This document shows positions 54,658 to 64,000 of a stretch of 64,000 nucleotides of DNA, one piece after another. Both the position numbers and the translations under genes were made by a program. The notes below the pieces were generated by a model, which was not told the DNA's origin, did no database searches, and worked only from the letters and a program-made list of their open reading frames with translations. How positions within the stretch are numbered: the first letter of the stretch is position 1; each line of letters starts with the position of its first letter. The DNA lies in assembly GCA_020796225.1 (NCBI GenBank), contig CM036756.1, positions 45,921,363-45,985,362 on the forward strand. Direction: 5' to 3'. Origin of the DNA: Arion vulgaris (taxonomy: Eukaryota > Mollusca > Gastropoda > Stylommatophora > Arionidae).

Positions 54658-55204
54658 TTGATGAAATAGAAGGTTATCGTGCTGGTCGCTACATCAGCAG
54701 CAATGAAGCAGTTTGGCGGATATTGGATTTCCCCGTTCATGAGAGATATTCCTCCGTAATGCAACTGAGCGTCCACCTTGAAAACGGACAGAGAGTTTAC
54801 TTCAATACAGAAAATTTCAAACAAAGAGTTCAGCAACCTCCAAGAACAACTTTAACTGCCTTTTTGAGCTTTGTCAAAATGACGATTTTGCAAAGACTTT
54901 ACTTTACTTTGAAGTTCCTAAATATTATACATGGGATAGGTCAAGGAAAGCTTTTAATAGAAGAAAGCAGGGAGTCACAGTTGTTGGGTTTGATGGAGTT
55001 AAATCTAGCGATGTTTTGGGACGTGTTTATACTGTTCATCCAAACAATTTCGAATGTTTCTAACTCCGCATCCTACTTAATACCGTTAGAGGTCCAATAT
55101 CATTTACTGAATTAAAGACGGTTGAGGGTCAAGTTTGTGCAACATTCCGTGAAGCATGCCAAAAGCTTGATTTACTGGAGGACGACAATCAATGACATGC
55201 TACG
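54654..55204 (+). pseudogene. Helitron Rep-helicase connecting region
   Basis: IDEIEGYRAGRYISSNEAVW, VHERYSSVMQLSVHLENGQR and VYFNTENFKQRV (54665-54845) are characteristic of Helitron proteins. A stop or frameshift zone from about 55060 to 55200 precedes the helicase frame. Confidence 0.85.
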
Positions 55205-56344
55205 ATGGCAGAAACAGTTGCATCAGAATCACCACAAAAGATCAGATCACTTTTCATCATTCTTATTACCTCATGCAATCCATCAAATCCACAAAATTTG
55301 TGGGACACATTCAAGGAAAGTATGTCGGAAGATATTCTTAATCGTACAAGAGAACAGAATCCTGACTTGCAAATTGTTTACAACGAAGATATTTTTAACG
55401 AAGTTTTAATCATCATAGAGGATAAAGTTATTGACATGGTTGGTAAAACTTTACAAGAATTATGGCTTCCACATCCAGCAAGAAACAACATCAATCGTTT
55501 GCAGAGAGAAATACTTAAAGAAACCGCTCACAACGCCGGCGACTTAGAGCATTACGTAACCATCAATGAGAAACTATTAGTTCATGACCAAAGAAATGTT
55601 TACGATATAATTATGAACCGAGTGAATGGTGGTACAGGCGGTCTATTCTTCATTGATGCACCAGGAGGGACAGGAAAGACGTTTGTGATGAATTTACTCC
55701 TTTCAAAAATTCGCTTTCAATCGCATTTTGCAATTGCAATGGCTTCCTCTGGAATAGCAGCAACCTTTCTTCAAGGAGGACGAACTGCCCACTCTACTCT
55801 TAAATTGCCGCTCGATTTAGCACGTACCGAAGAGCCAATTTGCAACATCAGTAAAGGAACAGGCAAAGCGGCAGTTTTACAACAATGCAAATTGATTGTT
55901 TGGGATGAATGCACTATGATTCACAAGCACGGACTAGAAGCACTCAACAGGTCTCTTCAAGATATTAGAAGCAATCGACAACTTATGGATGGAGCAGTAG
56001 TGGTTCTTGCTGATGATTTCAGGCAAACACTTCCTATTATTCATAGAGGAACAATGTCTGATGAGCTCAAGGCGTGTCTGAAATCATCCCATCTTTGGAG
56101 ACATGTTCAAAATTTAAAATTAACTACCAACATGAGGGTCCATTTACAGCATGATGTCAATGCTGGACAATTTGCTGATCAATTGCTTGCTTTAGGAGAT
56201 GGGCGGCTTTGCAAGGAACCAAACACTGACCCAATCAAACTACCAGAAGACTTCTGCAATATTGTGCACTTAATAGAACAACTTCAAGACATGGTGTTTT
56301 CACGGGAAAACAAGGAATGTTGTTTACTATCAGGCCCCAACTGA
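55205..56344 (+). pseudogene. Helitron PIF1-like helicase, C-terminally truncated
   Basis: A 379-codon open frame. Motifs: Walker A APGGTGKTF (55658-55684); a motif Ia-like stretch MASSGIAATFLQGGRTAHS; Walker B LIVWDECTM with Asp-Glu at 55904-55909; VVVLADDFRQTLPII, where family members usually have GGDFRQ; and LTTNMRV. The region that normally carries motifs V and VI is absent: after FSRENKECCLLSGP the frame stops and about 120 bp lead to the 3' terminus. This loss alone would abolish helicase function. Confidence 0.9.
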
Positions 56345-56464
56345 TAAATAAATATAACGTACAATATTTAGAAAAAAATGATATCTCTTGGAACGGCGAC
56401 ACCAATTCCTCATCAAGGATTACTAACAACTTTCATCCGTGCGAAGCCGGGTTAATCAGCTAGT

Positions 56465-57240
56465 TTTCTATATTTGTAACTAAATGCTATCTTCCAGCAA
56501 ATTGCACAGCTTCGTTTTCCATTCTGTAATATTCCTAAATTAACACCCAAAAAAATAACAACTTGAATGTGGATTTGTTTATTGAAAGTGACAGTATTGA
56601 TCAATGTAATTTAAATTTAGGATTGACATTTAAGTGTTCTAATTTTTTTTTTAAATTTTGTCCCGAGTGGATTAATTTTCTTTCCGATGTCTCACCTCCT
56701 TTTTTCTGTCTTCATGAATTTCACTTAAGAATGTTTTTTTATTGTTTATATCCGACGGATTAATTTTCTTTCTGTGTCTGGCCTCTTTTTTGTTATTCGT
56801 TTAACGTGAGATTCACTTAAGTCTGTGTTATCAACAGATGTCTTTAGAATTTCAGGAGACAAGTGTTGTTTTAAATGAGCAAGTTTGCATGTAGTTCAAT
56901 TTTTTAAAAGCATATCTGAGATTTTTGGTCGTCTGCAGGAGAATGACGTACAGCATTGAAGTTTATTGGAAGGTAAAGCTAATTTTATAGATCATAACTC
57001 TGAGGCAGAGACAGCTCGTGTTTCGCACGATTTGTTAAGACCAGGAGACATTAAGACGTTTAATTTCCTAGCGGTACTGTCCAGAGACAGATTTGTCAAG
57101 CAAACAATGCAAGGATAGACATGTGCTCTGCTGGCTACAGATCTGCTAAGAAAGATTAAGAAATCAACTCCTTCATCAGAAATCTCTGTGGTTTGAAGGT
57201 AAGATGCTGGCTTATCGCTCCAAAGGTAACTTAGTTCGTT
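56465..57240. other. Unassigned DNA
   Basis: A short imperfect duplication (GGATTAATTTTCTTTC near 56669 and 56757). Nothing else was recognised. Confidence 0.4.
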
Positions 57241-57242
57241 GC

Positions 57243-57335
57243 CCGCTTGGAGCGAGTGAGGATATTTTTCCAGATATCCCTAATCTCAATGTAGGTGAGA
57301 TCAAATTCATAGTCCTATTACAGACGGACGAGTAA
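57243..57335 (-). mobile_element. Dispersed repeat R1, terminal fragment
   Basis: ATATTTTTCCAGATATCCC through AATGTAGGTGAGATC and CAGACGGACGA aligns with 36040-36110. Confidence 0.55.
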
Positions 57336-57359
57336 ACATAGTTTGTACTTTTTTCCATA

Positions 57360-57780
57360 GCATGTGAATCCCTTTACGCTTAGGGCAGCAACACATGAAC
57401 GCCATTCTTTTCTGTTTTTAACAGTTCTCTGTGTTGTGTTGCAGCTGTGATTCATTTCTTTCAGTTCTTGTTCTACTGTTCTCCTCCATGTAATTTTGGA
57501 TCTTCCACTTTTTCGTTTACCCTCTGGTTTCTATCTCAGTACAGTTTTTTTGTGACAGTCTACTTGCGTATCACACATTCGATCCATCTTTATCGCATCT
57601 TTTGAATGAAGGTGCTCATATGTCTTGCTGACGCTGTGTAAACAGTATTTAGCCAGTACACTCGTAAGATGTTTTGCAGACAAGTTGGTTGAAAGATGGA
57701 CAGTTTGGATATATCTTGTTATTTCATTCTTTAACATTCTGATCCGTATAGTAAATTTGATAGCACACAAATTACACACA
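57360..57780 (-). pseudogene. LINE-F fragment, second copy
   Basis: Aligns with 1850-2275: TTCATTTCTTTCAGTTCTTG, GGATCTTCCACTTTTTCGTT, TTGCAGACAAGTTGGTTG. The minus strand contains KRKSGRSKITWRRTV-like sequence near 57480-57525. Confidence 0.7.
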
Positions 57781-57782
57781 AT

Positions 57783-58215
57783 CATCATCATCAGGTGCCT
57801 GCCGGCTGGCGTAGGCGAACATGGATCGCCACAAATCTCTTTCTCTGATGTTTGCTATCATCTCATATGTTGACGTTCTTCCGTGCCATTAAGTCAGGCT
57901 ATCCATAATTATCTCTTTCTGTCTTTCTCTATCTCGTCTACCCTAGATTTTACCGGTTGTTACAATGTATTCTAAATCTCCGTTTCTCATTATATGCCCG
58001 AAAACTGATGACTGCCTCTTTCTTATATTGATGACAATCTTTCTCTGTGTCTTGACCTCATTCAACATCTCAACATTAGTCATTTTAACAGTTCATTTGA
58101 TTCTCATCATTCTTTTCTAACATCACATCTCTGTGGCCCTCAGAAATGTTTCGGTCTGTTTGTTTATTGCCCATTTCTCGCATCTGTATGTCAGTATTAG
58201 TTCTGTGTATTATTA
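57783..58215 (-). mobile_element. LINE-L 3' end with (GAT)n tail
   Basis: Minus-strand coding: INIRKRQSSVFGHIMRNGDL then EYIVTTGKI, GRRDRERQKEIIMDSLT, MIANIRERDLWRSMFAYASR and QAPDDDD leading into (GAT)n at 57783-57795. This is the C-terminal R-FGHIMR...GRR-R-RQ...DR..W segment and 3' end of a further LINE lineage. One stop is visible. Confidence 0.82.
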
Positions 58216-58299
58216 CATACAATAAACTATTCGAAAATAATGTATGTTTATTTTTTTTTGTTTAGGAAATTATGACTTCTGTTGATGTTTTAAAACATT

Positions 58300-58465
58300 T
58301 GACCCCTGCTCCATAGTTGCTGGAGCACTTTTCTGTTCTACTGTCAGATTTCTATGTTCCGTAGTTGCTGGAGCACTTTTCTGTCCTACTGTTAGATTTC
58401 TATGTTCCGTAGTTGCTGGAGCACTTTTCTGTTCTACTGTTAGATTTCTATGTTCCATAATTACT
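58300..58465. repeat. 48-bp tandem repeat, about 3.5 units
   Basis: TAGTTGCTGGAGCACTTTTC plus TGTTCTACTGTTAGATTTCTATGTTCCG repeats at about 48-bp spacing. Confidence 0.93.
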
Positions 58466-59950
58466 AAGCACTATAAGGGCTCCACCTGCTCTATTTTCAG
58501 TTGTATTTGTTGTAGGCCTATTGTTTCCGTTCACAGAACCAAACTAGCCATTAATCTTTAACTCGTACCGCCTTATTAGTTAGAAATGCTTCCTCCTCCC
58601 CCTATACCACCATACCACCGCCTCCGTTGCTGTTATATCCTAATTACAAAGCTATAGTAATTAGATCACATGTAGACTTGAACTAAATAATTCACAAACA
58701 TGACGCGAGTCTACATTATCTGTTTTGAGTTCAATGATTTATCAACTGCTGAAACACTTATGCTGTCTCAGATTCTCATTCATCCCCGGAAGAACTGAGG
58801 TGGCATCCCTGGAAAAACTGAGGTGGGTGATGCCTAACGAGACTGCCCTCTCTGGGACAACTGGCAAGGTACTGTTGTATTAACAACTAACATCCCGGAA
58901 GAACTGAGGTGGTGATCATGGCGAGCTCAAAAATTTCAGTTGCGTTGCTAGCGCCAATTGAAACGACATTCAAAAATATATGTGCACAGCCCCAGTCTAA
59001 TGTTCCCCGGTGGCAGGGAAAATGCAGAGTAAATCCATGCAAATTGCCAAGTGCCAACACGTGCCCCAAAACAGATAAGCATACTCCTACTCAGGAACAA
59101 ACTCACCATGGATAGAAAAGTAAGGCCGAAAATGCAAAGGCTTGACTGGTAGAAACCATACATTAGCTAAAGGTAATACTTTTCGGACGCCGATCATCCT
59201 ACACAGATGACGTCCAAACACCATGACTCAAATCACATAAAGGCTAAGCATACCACCAACATATGATCGTTTGTTTGACAAAGCACATGCGTCTCCAATG
59301 ACTGAGAATGTTCCTAATCCAGAAGGGTCTCATATATTCAGAAAGAGCGCACATTGTAGACATACTCTTTGGCGAAGATGAAAAGCCCAAAATATACGGC
59401 GAAAAATGATCGTAAAAGAGCAATGAATACAAGAAAGGTGACAGTTCCCATGACTAACCCTAGAAGGGTCGAGATCGCTCGGGTCTTTACCGGTGCGACC
59501 TCACCCAATCAGCGCAAAGTAAGATATGCTCTTTGACGTAGATCCTAGCCCAACTTTACGGCACAAAAAGATCATTAAAGAGTGCTTATCTTACGATGCT
59601 TACGAAATGACCTCACCAAAGGCAGGAAAGCCGATAGAGAAGTCATCCGTTCTGCCTTCATTAACTAACTCTGTCCGAGAAAGAGTTACAAGGACAAAAT
59701 GTCTCTCGCAACGAACACTCTTGAAGGATCTTAGCTTTAAGTACTCCTGCAGTCGACGAGGCTGCCAATATGGTTGATGGATGCCTGTAAAGGGTAATAT
59801 AGGTCCACGCAAAAATCAGTCAGAAGCGCAATATCAGGCGTCATGACTTTCCTCCTGAATTAACAGCGGGTGTACGAGAGAAGAAGAAGGAAAAAAAGAT
59901 TCTCATCAAAAATGTTAATAAATTTCCTTGCTGGCAGAAGATAATGACGT
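58466..59950. other. Unassigned DNA
   Basis: GGAAGAACTGAGGTGG and variants occur at about 58788, 58810 and 58896. Open frames of up to 83 codons (for example 59526-59777) have no recognised similarity. Confidence 0.4.
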
Positions 59951-59954
59951 TGAT

Positions 59955-60110
59955 GTAGTTCGCAAGGCGTTTGGGTCGAAACGTTGCTGTATATCGTCAC
60001 TGTTTCGGTATTTTGTAAAACTATAGTACTTTGTTTTTACATGTTTTCGCTATTTCGGTCAAGGCAAGCTAATTTCACATCTATGTTGACTTTGACAACT
60101 TTGGCTGTTA
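59955..60110 (+). mobile_element. Dispersed repeat H, copy 2
   Basis: AAGGCGTTTGGGTCGAAACG, GTAAAACTATAGTACTTTG and TTTTTACATG follow the same order as the inverted copy at 49955-50115. Confidence 0.5.
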
Positions 60111-60497
60111 GACGTGTAGAAGCACAAGATAAGTGTTTACAAATGTGATTAGAAGCACTGTTTTTTTTTATCAGTTTTATTCTATGACGTAGTTCACAAA
60201 CATCCAGCTTAAGTAAGCTAATTCTCATGACGTACACGGGAAGTTTTATATCACAGAACCAGACGTTGTTCACATATTTGTATGTAGATAAATCTTCCCT
60301 AGACATTTTCTGCTGCATATCAAACACATAGATCATGTCCATTCCACCACTTTATTAGCATTTCAGGGTGTAGAAATTAACCCTTTGTCAGCGATGTATT
60401 ACATCATAGGTCAAGGGAGGCCAGCGCTAGAGAGAGGCTGCTGGCTATTAATGTTTCCTAGAGTAATTCATGCTGTTGGGGAATTATAGACTGTCAT
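60111..60497. other. Unassigned DNA
   Basis: No feature recognised. Confidence 0.35.
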
Positions 60498-60636
60498 CTA
60501 CTTTCTCTCACTCTCTCTCTCACTCTCTCTTCCACTCTCTCTTTTCTCTCTCGTATCTATCTATCTATCCATCCATCCATCCATCTATCCATCCATCCAT
60601 CCATCCATCCATCCATCCATCTCTCTCTCTCATCTC

Positions 60637-60669
<33 letters not shown>

Positions 60670-60670
60670 A

Positions 60671-60705
<35 letters not shown>

Positions 60706-61270
60706 ACCTACCTACCTCTCTGTCTGTCTGTCTGTCTGTCTGCTTGCCTGCCTGCCTGCCTGCCTGCTCTATCTTTCTGTCTTGTCTATCTGTCTGTCTG
60801 TCTGGTCTATCTGTCTTGTCTATTCATCTATCTTGTATATCTATCTTGTCTATCTATCTGCCTGCCCGCCCGCCCGCCCGCCCACCTATTAATCCGCCCG
60901 TTCGTCCGTCTGTCCGTCCGTCCGCCCGTCTGCCTCTCTGCCTGCATGACTGCTTGAACCCGCCTGCCCGCCTGTCTCTCCATCCGTCCGTCCGCCTGTC
61001 TCTCCGTCCGTACGTCCACCCGTCTCTCCGTCCGTCCACCCGTCTCTCCGTCCGTCCACCCGTCTCTCCGTCCGTCCACCCGTCTCTCCTTCCGTCCGTC
61101 CACCCGTCTTTCCGTCCGTCCGTCCGCCCGTCAGTCTCTGTCCGCCTGTGCTTCCGTCTATCTGTCAATCCCTCTGTCTGTCTATCCGTCTGTCCATCCG
61201 TAGGTCGGTCGATCTGTCTGCTTTGTCTGTATGCGTGCTTATGTGTGACTGTCTGCCTGGCTGTCTTTCC
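60498..61270. repeat. Composite tetranucleotide tract: (CTCT), (ATCC), (CTGT), (CTGC), (CCGT)
   Basis: Successive blocks: CTCT to 60550, ATCC 60560-60620, CTGT 60640-60667, CTGC 60670-60705, CTGT again, then CCGT/CCGC with a CACCCGTCTCTCCGTCCGTC repeat at about 61015-61110. The predicted proteins are composition artefacts. Confidence 0.97.
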
Positions 61271-61466
61271 GGCTATCTATCATCAAAAGGGCGAACTATC
61301 ACAACACCAAGTGGCGCAGTTTCGGAAGGAGATGAGGACGTCACTAGCAAAAGATCATTTAATCAGCAAAACTATTCAAAGATACAAATACGAAATACAA
61401 TATGAAACATTACAAACGACGTAACCCAGAATACTAACAGAATTCTAACAGAATACTAACAGAATA

Positions 61467-62261
61467 ATAATAATAATAATTCCTCTCGTTATACGTTACA
61501 TAGGGCCTGCAAGTACGCCGTAATTTCTCCATATCGCTCTATCCTGGGCAACTCGCTCAATCTCCTCCATGGAACTGAAACCGATATTTCTTGCCTCTCT
61601 CAGCAAAGTTCGTTTCAGGATCTCCTTCTCTTTCTTGAACTCTTTTCATCCCACTTCAATGTCTGCTTTGATATTCGTTGATCATTTCTCCTCAAGGTGT
61701 GTCAACATATCTCCATCTTCTCTTTCTTATAACAGTTGTCACTAGTGATTGATCAGACATGTCTCTGATGTCATCACTTCTCCTGAATTCGTTCCATTTT
61801 ATATTCATTATTTTTCACAGACATCTATTTTCAAATGCATTCAACTTGCTTTCTATATCTTTAGCCATTTTCCAACTCTCGCTGGCATATGTTAAGATTG
61901 ATACATTTGAATTGAAAATTCGTAATTTAGTTTTAATACTATATAACTTGCAGTTCCATATTTTATTTAGACTTTTAAAAGCTGATGCTGCTTTGCCAAT
62001 TCGTATCATAATTTCTTTTTTAACCTTTTCTGTGCAATCAAAATTGCTACCTAAATAGGTGAACTGCTCTGTTATTTTTATCATTTTAGATTCCAGTGTG
62101 ATATCTGCATTACTTGCCATAGGTGTCTTCATTATATTTGTTTTTCATAGCTTATCTGCAGTCCAACTTTGATGCTATAGATGACAAGTTGTCTGTTTTT
62201 CTTTGCATATCTTGGTTGTTTCTACTTAACAAGGCAATATCATCTGCAAAATTCAAATCTC
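61467..62261 (-). mobile_element. LINE-A copy 6 inserted in an 11-bp array
   Basis: A 795-bp copy from the tail (AAT)n and TTCCTCTCGTTATACGTTAC at the left to the FADDIAL-type RT codons near 62230-62258 at the right. The minus frame reads FTYLGSNFDCTEKVKKEIMI, LRIFNSNVSILTYASESWKM and DIESKLNAFENRCL (about 61815-62070). TACTAACAGAATA flanks at 61454-61466 and 62262-62274, a possible 13-bp TSD, though the motif is also the array unit. Confidence 0.9.
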
Positions 62262-62335
62262 TACTAACAGAATACTAACAGAATACTAACAGAATACTAA
62301 CAAATACAGAATACTAACAGAATACTAACGAGAGA
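62262..62335. repeat. 11-bp tandem repeat (AGAATACTAAC)
   Basis: Six or so units, continuing the AGAATACTAAC units at 61430-61466 on the other side of LINE-A copy 6. Confidence 0.92.
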
Positions 62336-62454
62336 TTACAAAAATGAGTCACTCAAAGAAACTAAGATAATATAAAGTTTCTTCACCTCAGCCAGCGGAG
62401 CACATGTCTTCAAGAAACTTCTTCCAGCTCTTCCTCTCATTTGCCATTCCTTCC

Positions 62455-63055
62455 AATTTTGAATGTTTTACCCATCCTCTTAATATCAGTCTCCAGTTCT
62501 ATTCTCCAAGTATTGTTTTACTCATTCTCTTATATCAGTCTCAGTTCTATTCTCCAAGTATTGTTTTACTCATTCTCTTAATATCAGTCTCCAGTTCTAT
62601 TCTTCAAGTATTGTTTTACTCATTCTCTTAATATCAGTCTCCAGTTCTATTCTCCAAGTATTGTTTTACTCATTCTCTTAATATCAGTCTCCAGTTCTAT
62701 TCTTCAAGTATTGTTTACTCATTCTTTAATATCAGTCTCAGTTCTATTTTCAAGTATTGTTTTACTCATCCTCAATATAGTCTCAGTTCTATTCTTCAAG
62801 TATTGTTTTACTCATTCTCTTAATATCAGTCTCCAGTTCTATTCTCCAAGTATTGTTTTACTCATTCTCTTAATATCAGTCTCCAGTTCTATTCTTCAAG
62901 TATTGTTTTACTCATTCTCTTAATATCAGTCTCCAGTTCTATTCTTCAAGTATTGTTTTACTCATTCTCTTAATATCAGTCTCCAGTTCTATTCTCCAAG
63001 TATTGTTTTACTCATTCTCTTAATATCAGTCTCCAGCTCTATTCTTCAAGTATTG
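62455..63055. repeat. 50-bp minisatellite (ATCAGTCTCCAGTTCTATTC)
   Basis: About 12 units of CTCTTAATATCAGTCTCCAG plus TTCTATTCTCCAAGTATTGTTTTACTCATT. TTCTCC and TTCTTC units alternate, suggesting a 100-bp dimer period. Units near 62710-62790 carry small deletions. Confidence 0.96.
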
Positions 63056-63294
63056 TTAAAAAAATGAAACTAGTAAAGAAATAAGGGAAACAATATGTAA
63101 CATTAAGACATCGAGATGTAGAAAGTTATAATTGTCTCTCTTATGTCATTTCGACCGGTTTAGGCAATCACTTCAATTCTAAATATCATGTTGCTGCTAA
63201 TCTTAACCAAAACTGTTGTTGACTTTACTCCGCGCCGTGGATCAGTCTAGTAAACTTTACTATGGTCGTCTTTCTTCTCATGATGTTAACTACA
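63056..63294. other. Unassigned DNA
   Basis: No feature recognised. Confidence 0.35.
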
Positions 63295-63515
63295 ATTCTC
63301 CCGTGAGTTGTCTGGGCACGCAAGGGAAGCAAAGAATAGTAACATTGCGACCTATTAGGCATGTCGTAAGAGGCGAATGAGGTAGGGGCCTAGGAAAGCT
63401 ACTCTAGTAAATAAAAAGCGACGCAGATATCGGATGTGTGGCCCACTTGTAGGCGCATAACTGGAACAACGTGCAATCGATTTAGGCTCGGATAACATGC
63501 AAATCACAAAGAACA
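63295..63515 (+). mobile_element. SINE-A copy 4 (3' end missing)
   Basis: GAGGTAGGGGCCTAGGAAAG, CTACTCTAGTAAATAAAAAG, CCCACTTGTAGGCGCATAAC and CAAATCACAAAGAAC. It stops before the GGTCGATATGG terminal segment. Confidence 0.78.
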
Positions 63516-63584
63516 GACCGAAATATGCATCCTAATATATAAAGAATCATTTTCTATTAACTGAAAGTGTAAACGTCAAAGAAC

Positions 63585-63800
63585 TTACAAAGTAGCTCCG
63601 GCAAAGATGTTGCGGAACTCGACTGTTAAAAAAAAAAAAGCGAAGACAGTGCTCTACAGCGAGAACGAACTCAGCTGACTACCAGTGAGCTATACTGCAG
63701 TGCTCTACAGCGAGAACGAACTCAGCTGACTACCAGTGAGATATACTGCAGTGCTCTACAGCGAGAACGAACTCAGCTGACTACCAGTGAGCTATACTGA
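63585..63800 (-). mobile_element. SINE-B-like copy with triplicated tRNA-like head
   Basis: In minus sense the unit GTATAGCTCACTGGTAGTCA (A-box-like) plus GCTGAGTTCGTTCTCGCTGTAGAGCACTGCA is repeated three times at 53-54-bp spacing (63648-63800). Then come a T-rich run and GCCGGAGCTAC, shared with SINE-B. Classification is tentative because the rest of the SINE-B body is not seen. Confidence 0.55.
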
Positions 63801-63834
63801 CTTGTTAATCCAGTCCTGTTTTTGCAGAGAAGAT

Positions 63835-64000
63835 CTTACTATTACTTACACATGAGCTCTTGTCATTGCTCTTACATAGAAGCTAATCTCTTTACTTACA
63901 CATAAACTCGTATCATTGCTCTTACATATAAGCTAATCTCTTTACCTACACATAAGCTCTTGTCATTGCTCTTACATATAAGCTAATCTATTTACTTACA
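63835..64000. repeat. About 57-bp tandem repeat, about 3 units, running off the window
   Basis: CTTACACATGAGCTCTTGTC plus ATTGCTCTTACATAGAAGCTAATCTCTTTA repeats with ATAAGCTC and ATAAACTC variants. Confidence 0.92.

Larger units (their letters stand above)
51775..56463 (+). mobile_element. Helitron with both termini, inserted between A and T
   Basis: The 5' end TCTATATCTATATTTTCC at 51775 is preceded by A. The 3' end CAGCTAG at 56457-56463 is followed by T, matching the known A^T target and TC...CTAG termini. A hairpin CCGTGCGAAGCCGG at 56437-56450 (5-bp stem with one bulge, GAA loop) ends 9 bases before CTAG, as expected for a Helitron terminator. It encodes Rep (HUH nuclease) and a PIF1-like helicase in broken frames. 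Length is 4689 bp. The helicase lacks its C-terminal motifs, so the element is defective, but its ends could be mobilised in trans. Confidence 0.95.

Noticed and set aside
52448..56344. Host PIF1 helicase gene
   Set aside because: Rep/HUH and Helitron N-terminal regions precede it, and TC...CTAG termini enclose it; it is Helitron-encoded.
60470..61424. Open frames rich in Pro, Ser, Arg and Cys
   Set aside because: Translations of tetranucleotide repeats.

Overview
This window looks like repeat-dominated nuclear DNA from a metazoan, most likely an invertebrate. A mollusc-like genome is a guess from the mix of elements, not a demonstrated assignment. No host gene, rRNA gene, functional tRNA gene, CRISPR array or bacterial-style operon could be supported. 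Nearly every open frame with recognisable protein similarity belongs to a decayed transposable element. Most other long open frames are reading frames through tandem repeats.

Transposable elements. (1) APE-type non-LTR retrotransposons (LINEs) of at least ten lineages, named here LINE-A to LINE-L for this window only. LINE-B has two copies, 4525-9358 (minus) and 20412-23550. The second has its 5' third inverted in a twin-priming arrangement. LINE-I (27019-31189, plus) is nearly full length: 5' leader, endonuclease, reverse transcriptase, RNase H, zinc knuckle and (GAA)n tail. LINE-A has about eight 3'-end fragments. (2) hAT DNA transposons: a Charlie-like copy at 4899-6890 and a ZMYM1/TTF-type copy at 46640-48210, plus two hAT-like MITEs. 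(3) A mariner-like MITE at 40215-40472. (4) A Helitron with both ends intact (51775-56463) but a decayed Rep/helicase. (5) At least four SINE-like families (A-D), some with tRNA-like promoter boxes, and two unclassified dispersed repeats (R1 and H).

Tandem repeats occupy roughly 12 kb in more than twenty minisatellite arrays with units of 11 to 97 bp. The largest, 33397-35872, is a 33-bp satellite with a 924-bp (28-unit) higher-order period.

Layout: 1-4.5 kb decayed LINE ends; 4.5-9.4 kb LINE-B carrying two hAT insertions; 9.4-15.6 kb minisatellites and LINE/SINE scraps; 15.7-18.3 kb an inverted SINE-A pair and two LINE-A copies; 18.7-23.9 kb microsatellite and a 97-bp array split by LINE-B; 24-25.4 kb LINE-H nested in LINE-A; 26-31.2 kb a 19-bp array split by LINE-I; 31.5-37.4 kb three large arrays; 37.7-45 kb LINE, SINE and MITE mosaic; 45.5-48.6 kb a minisatellite split by a hAT that itself carries a LINE fragment; 49-51.4 kb degenerate arrays; 51.8-56.5 kb Helitron; 57-64 kb LINE ends, low-complexity DNA, a LINE-A copy in an 11-bp array, and more arrays.

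The recurring theme is reciprocal nesting of transposons and minisatellites. Four elements with mapped ends sit inside tandem arrays, and at least three arrays arose or expanded inside transposon sequence. Nested insertions with readable target-site duplications (TSDs) let much of the insertion order be reconstructed.
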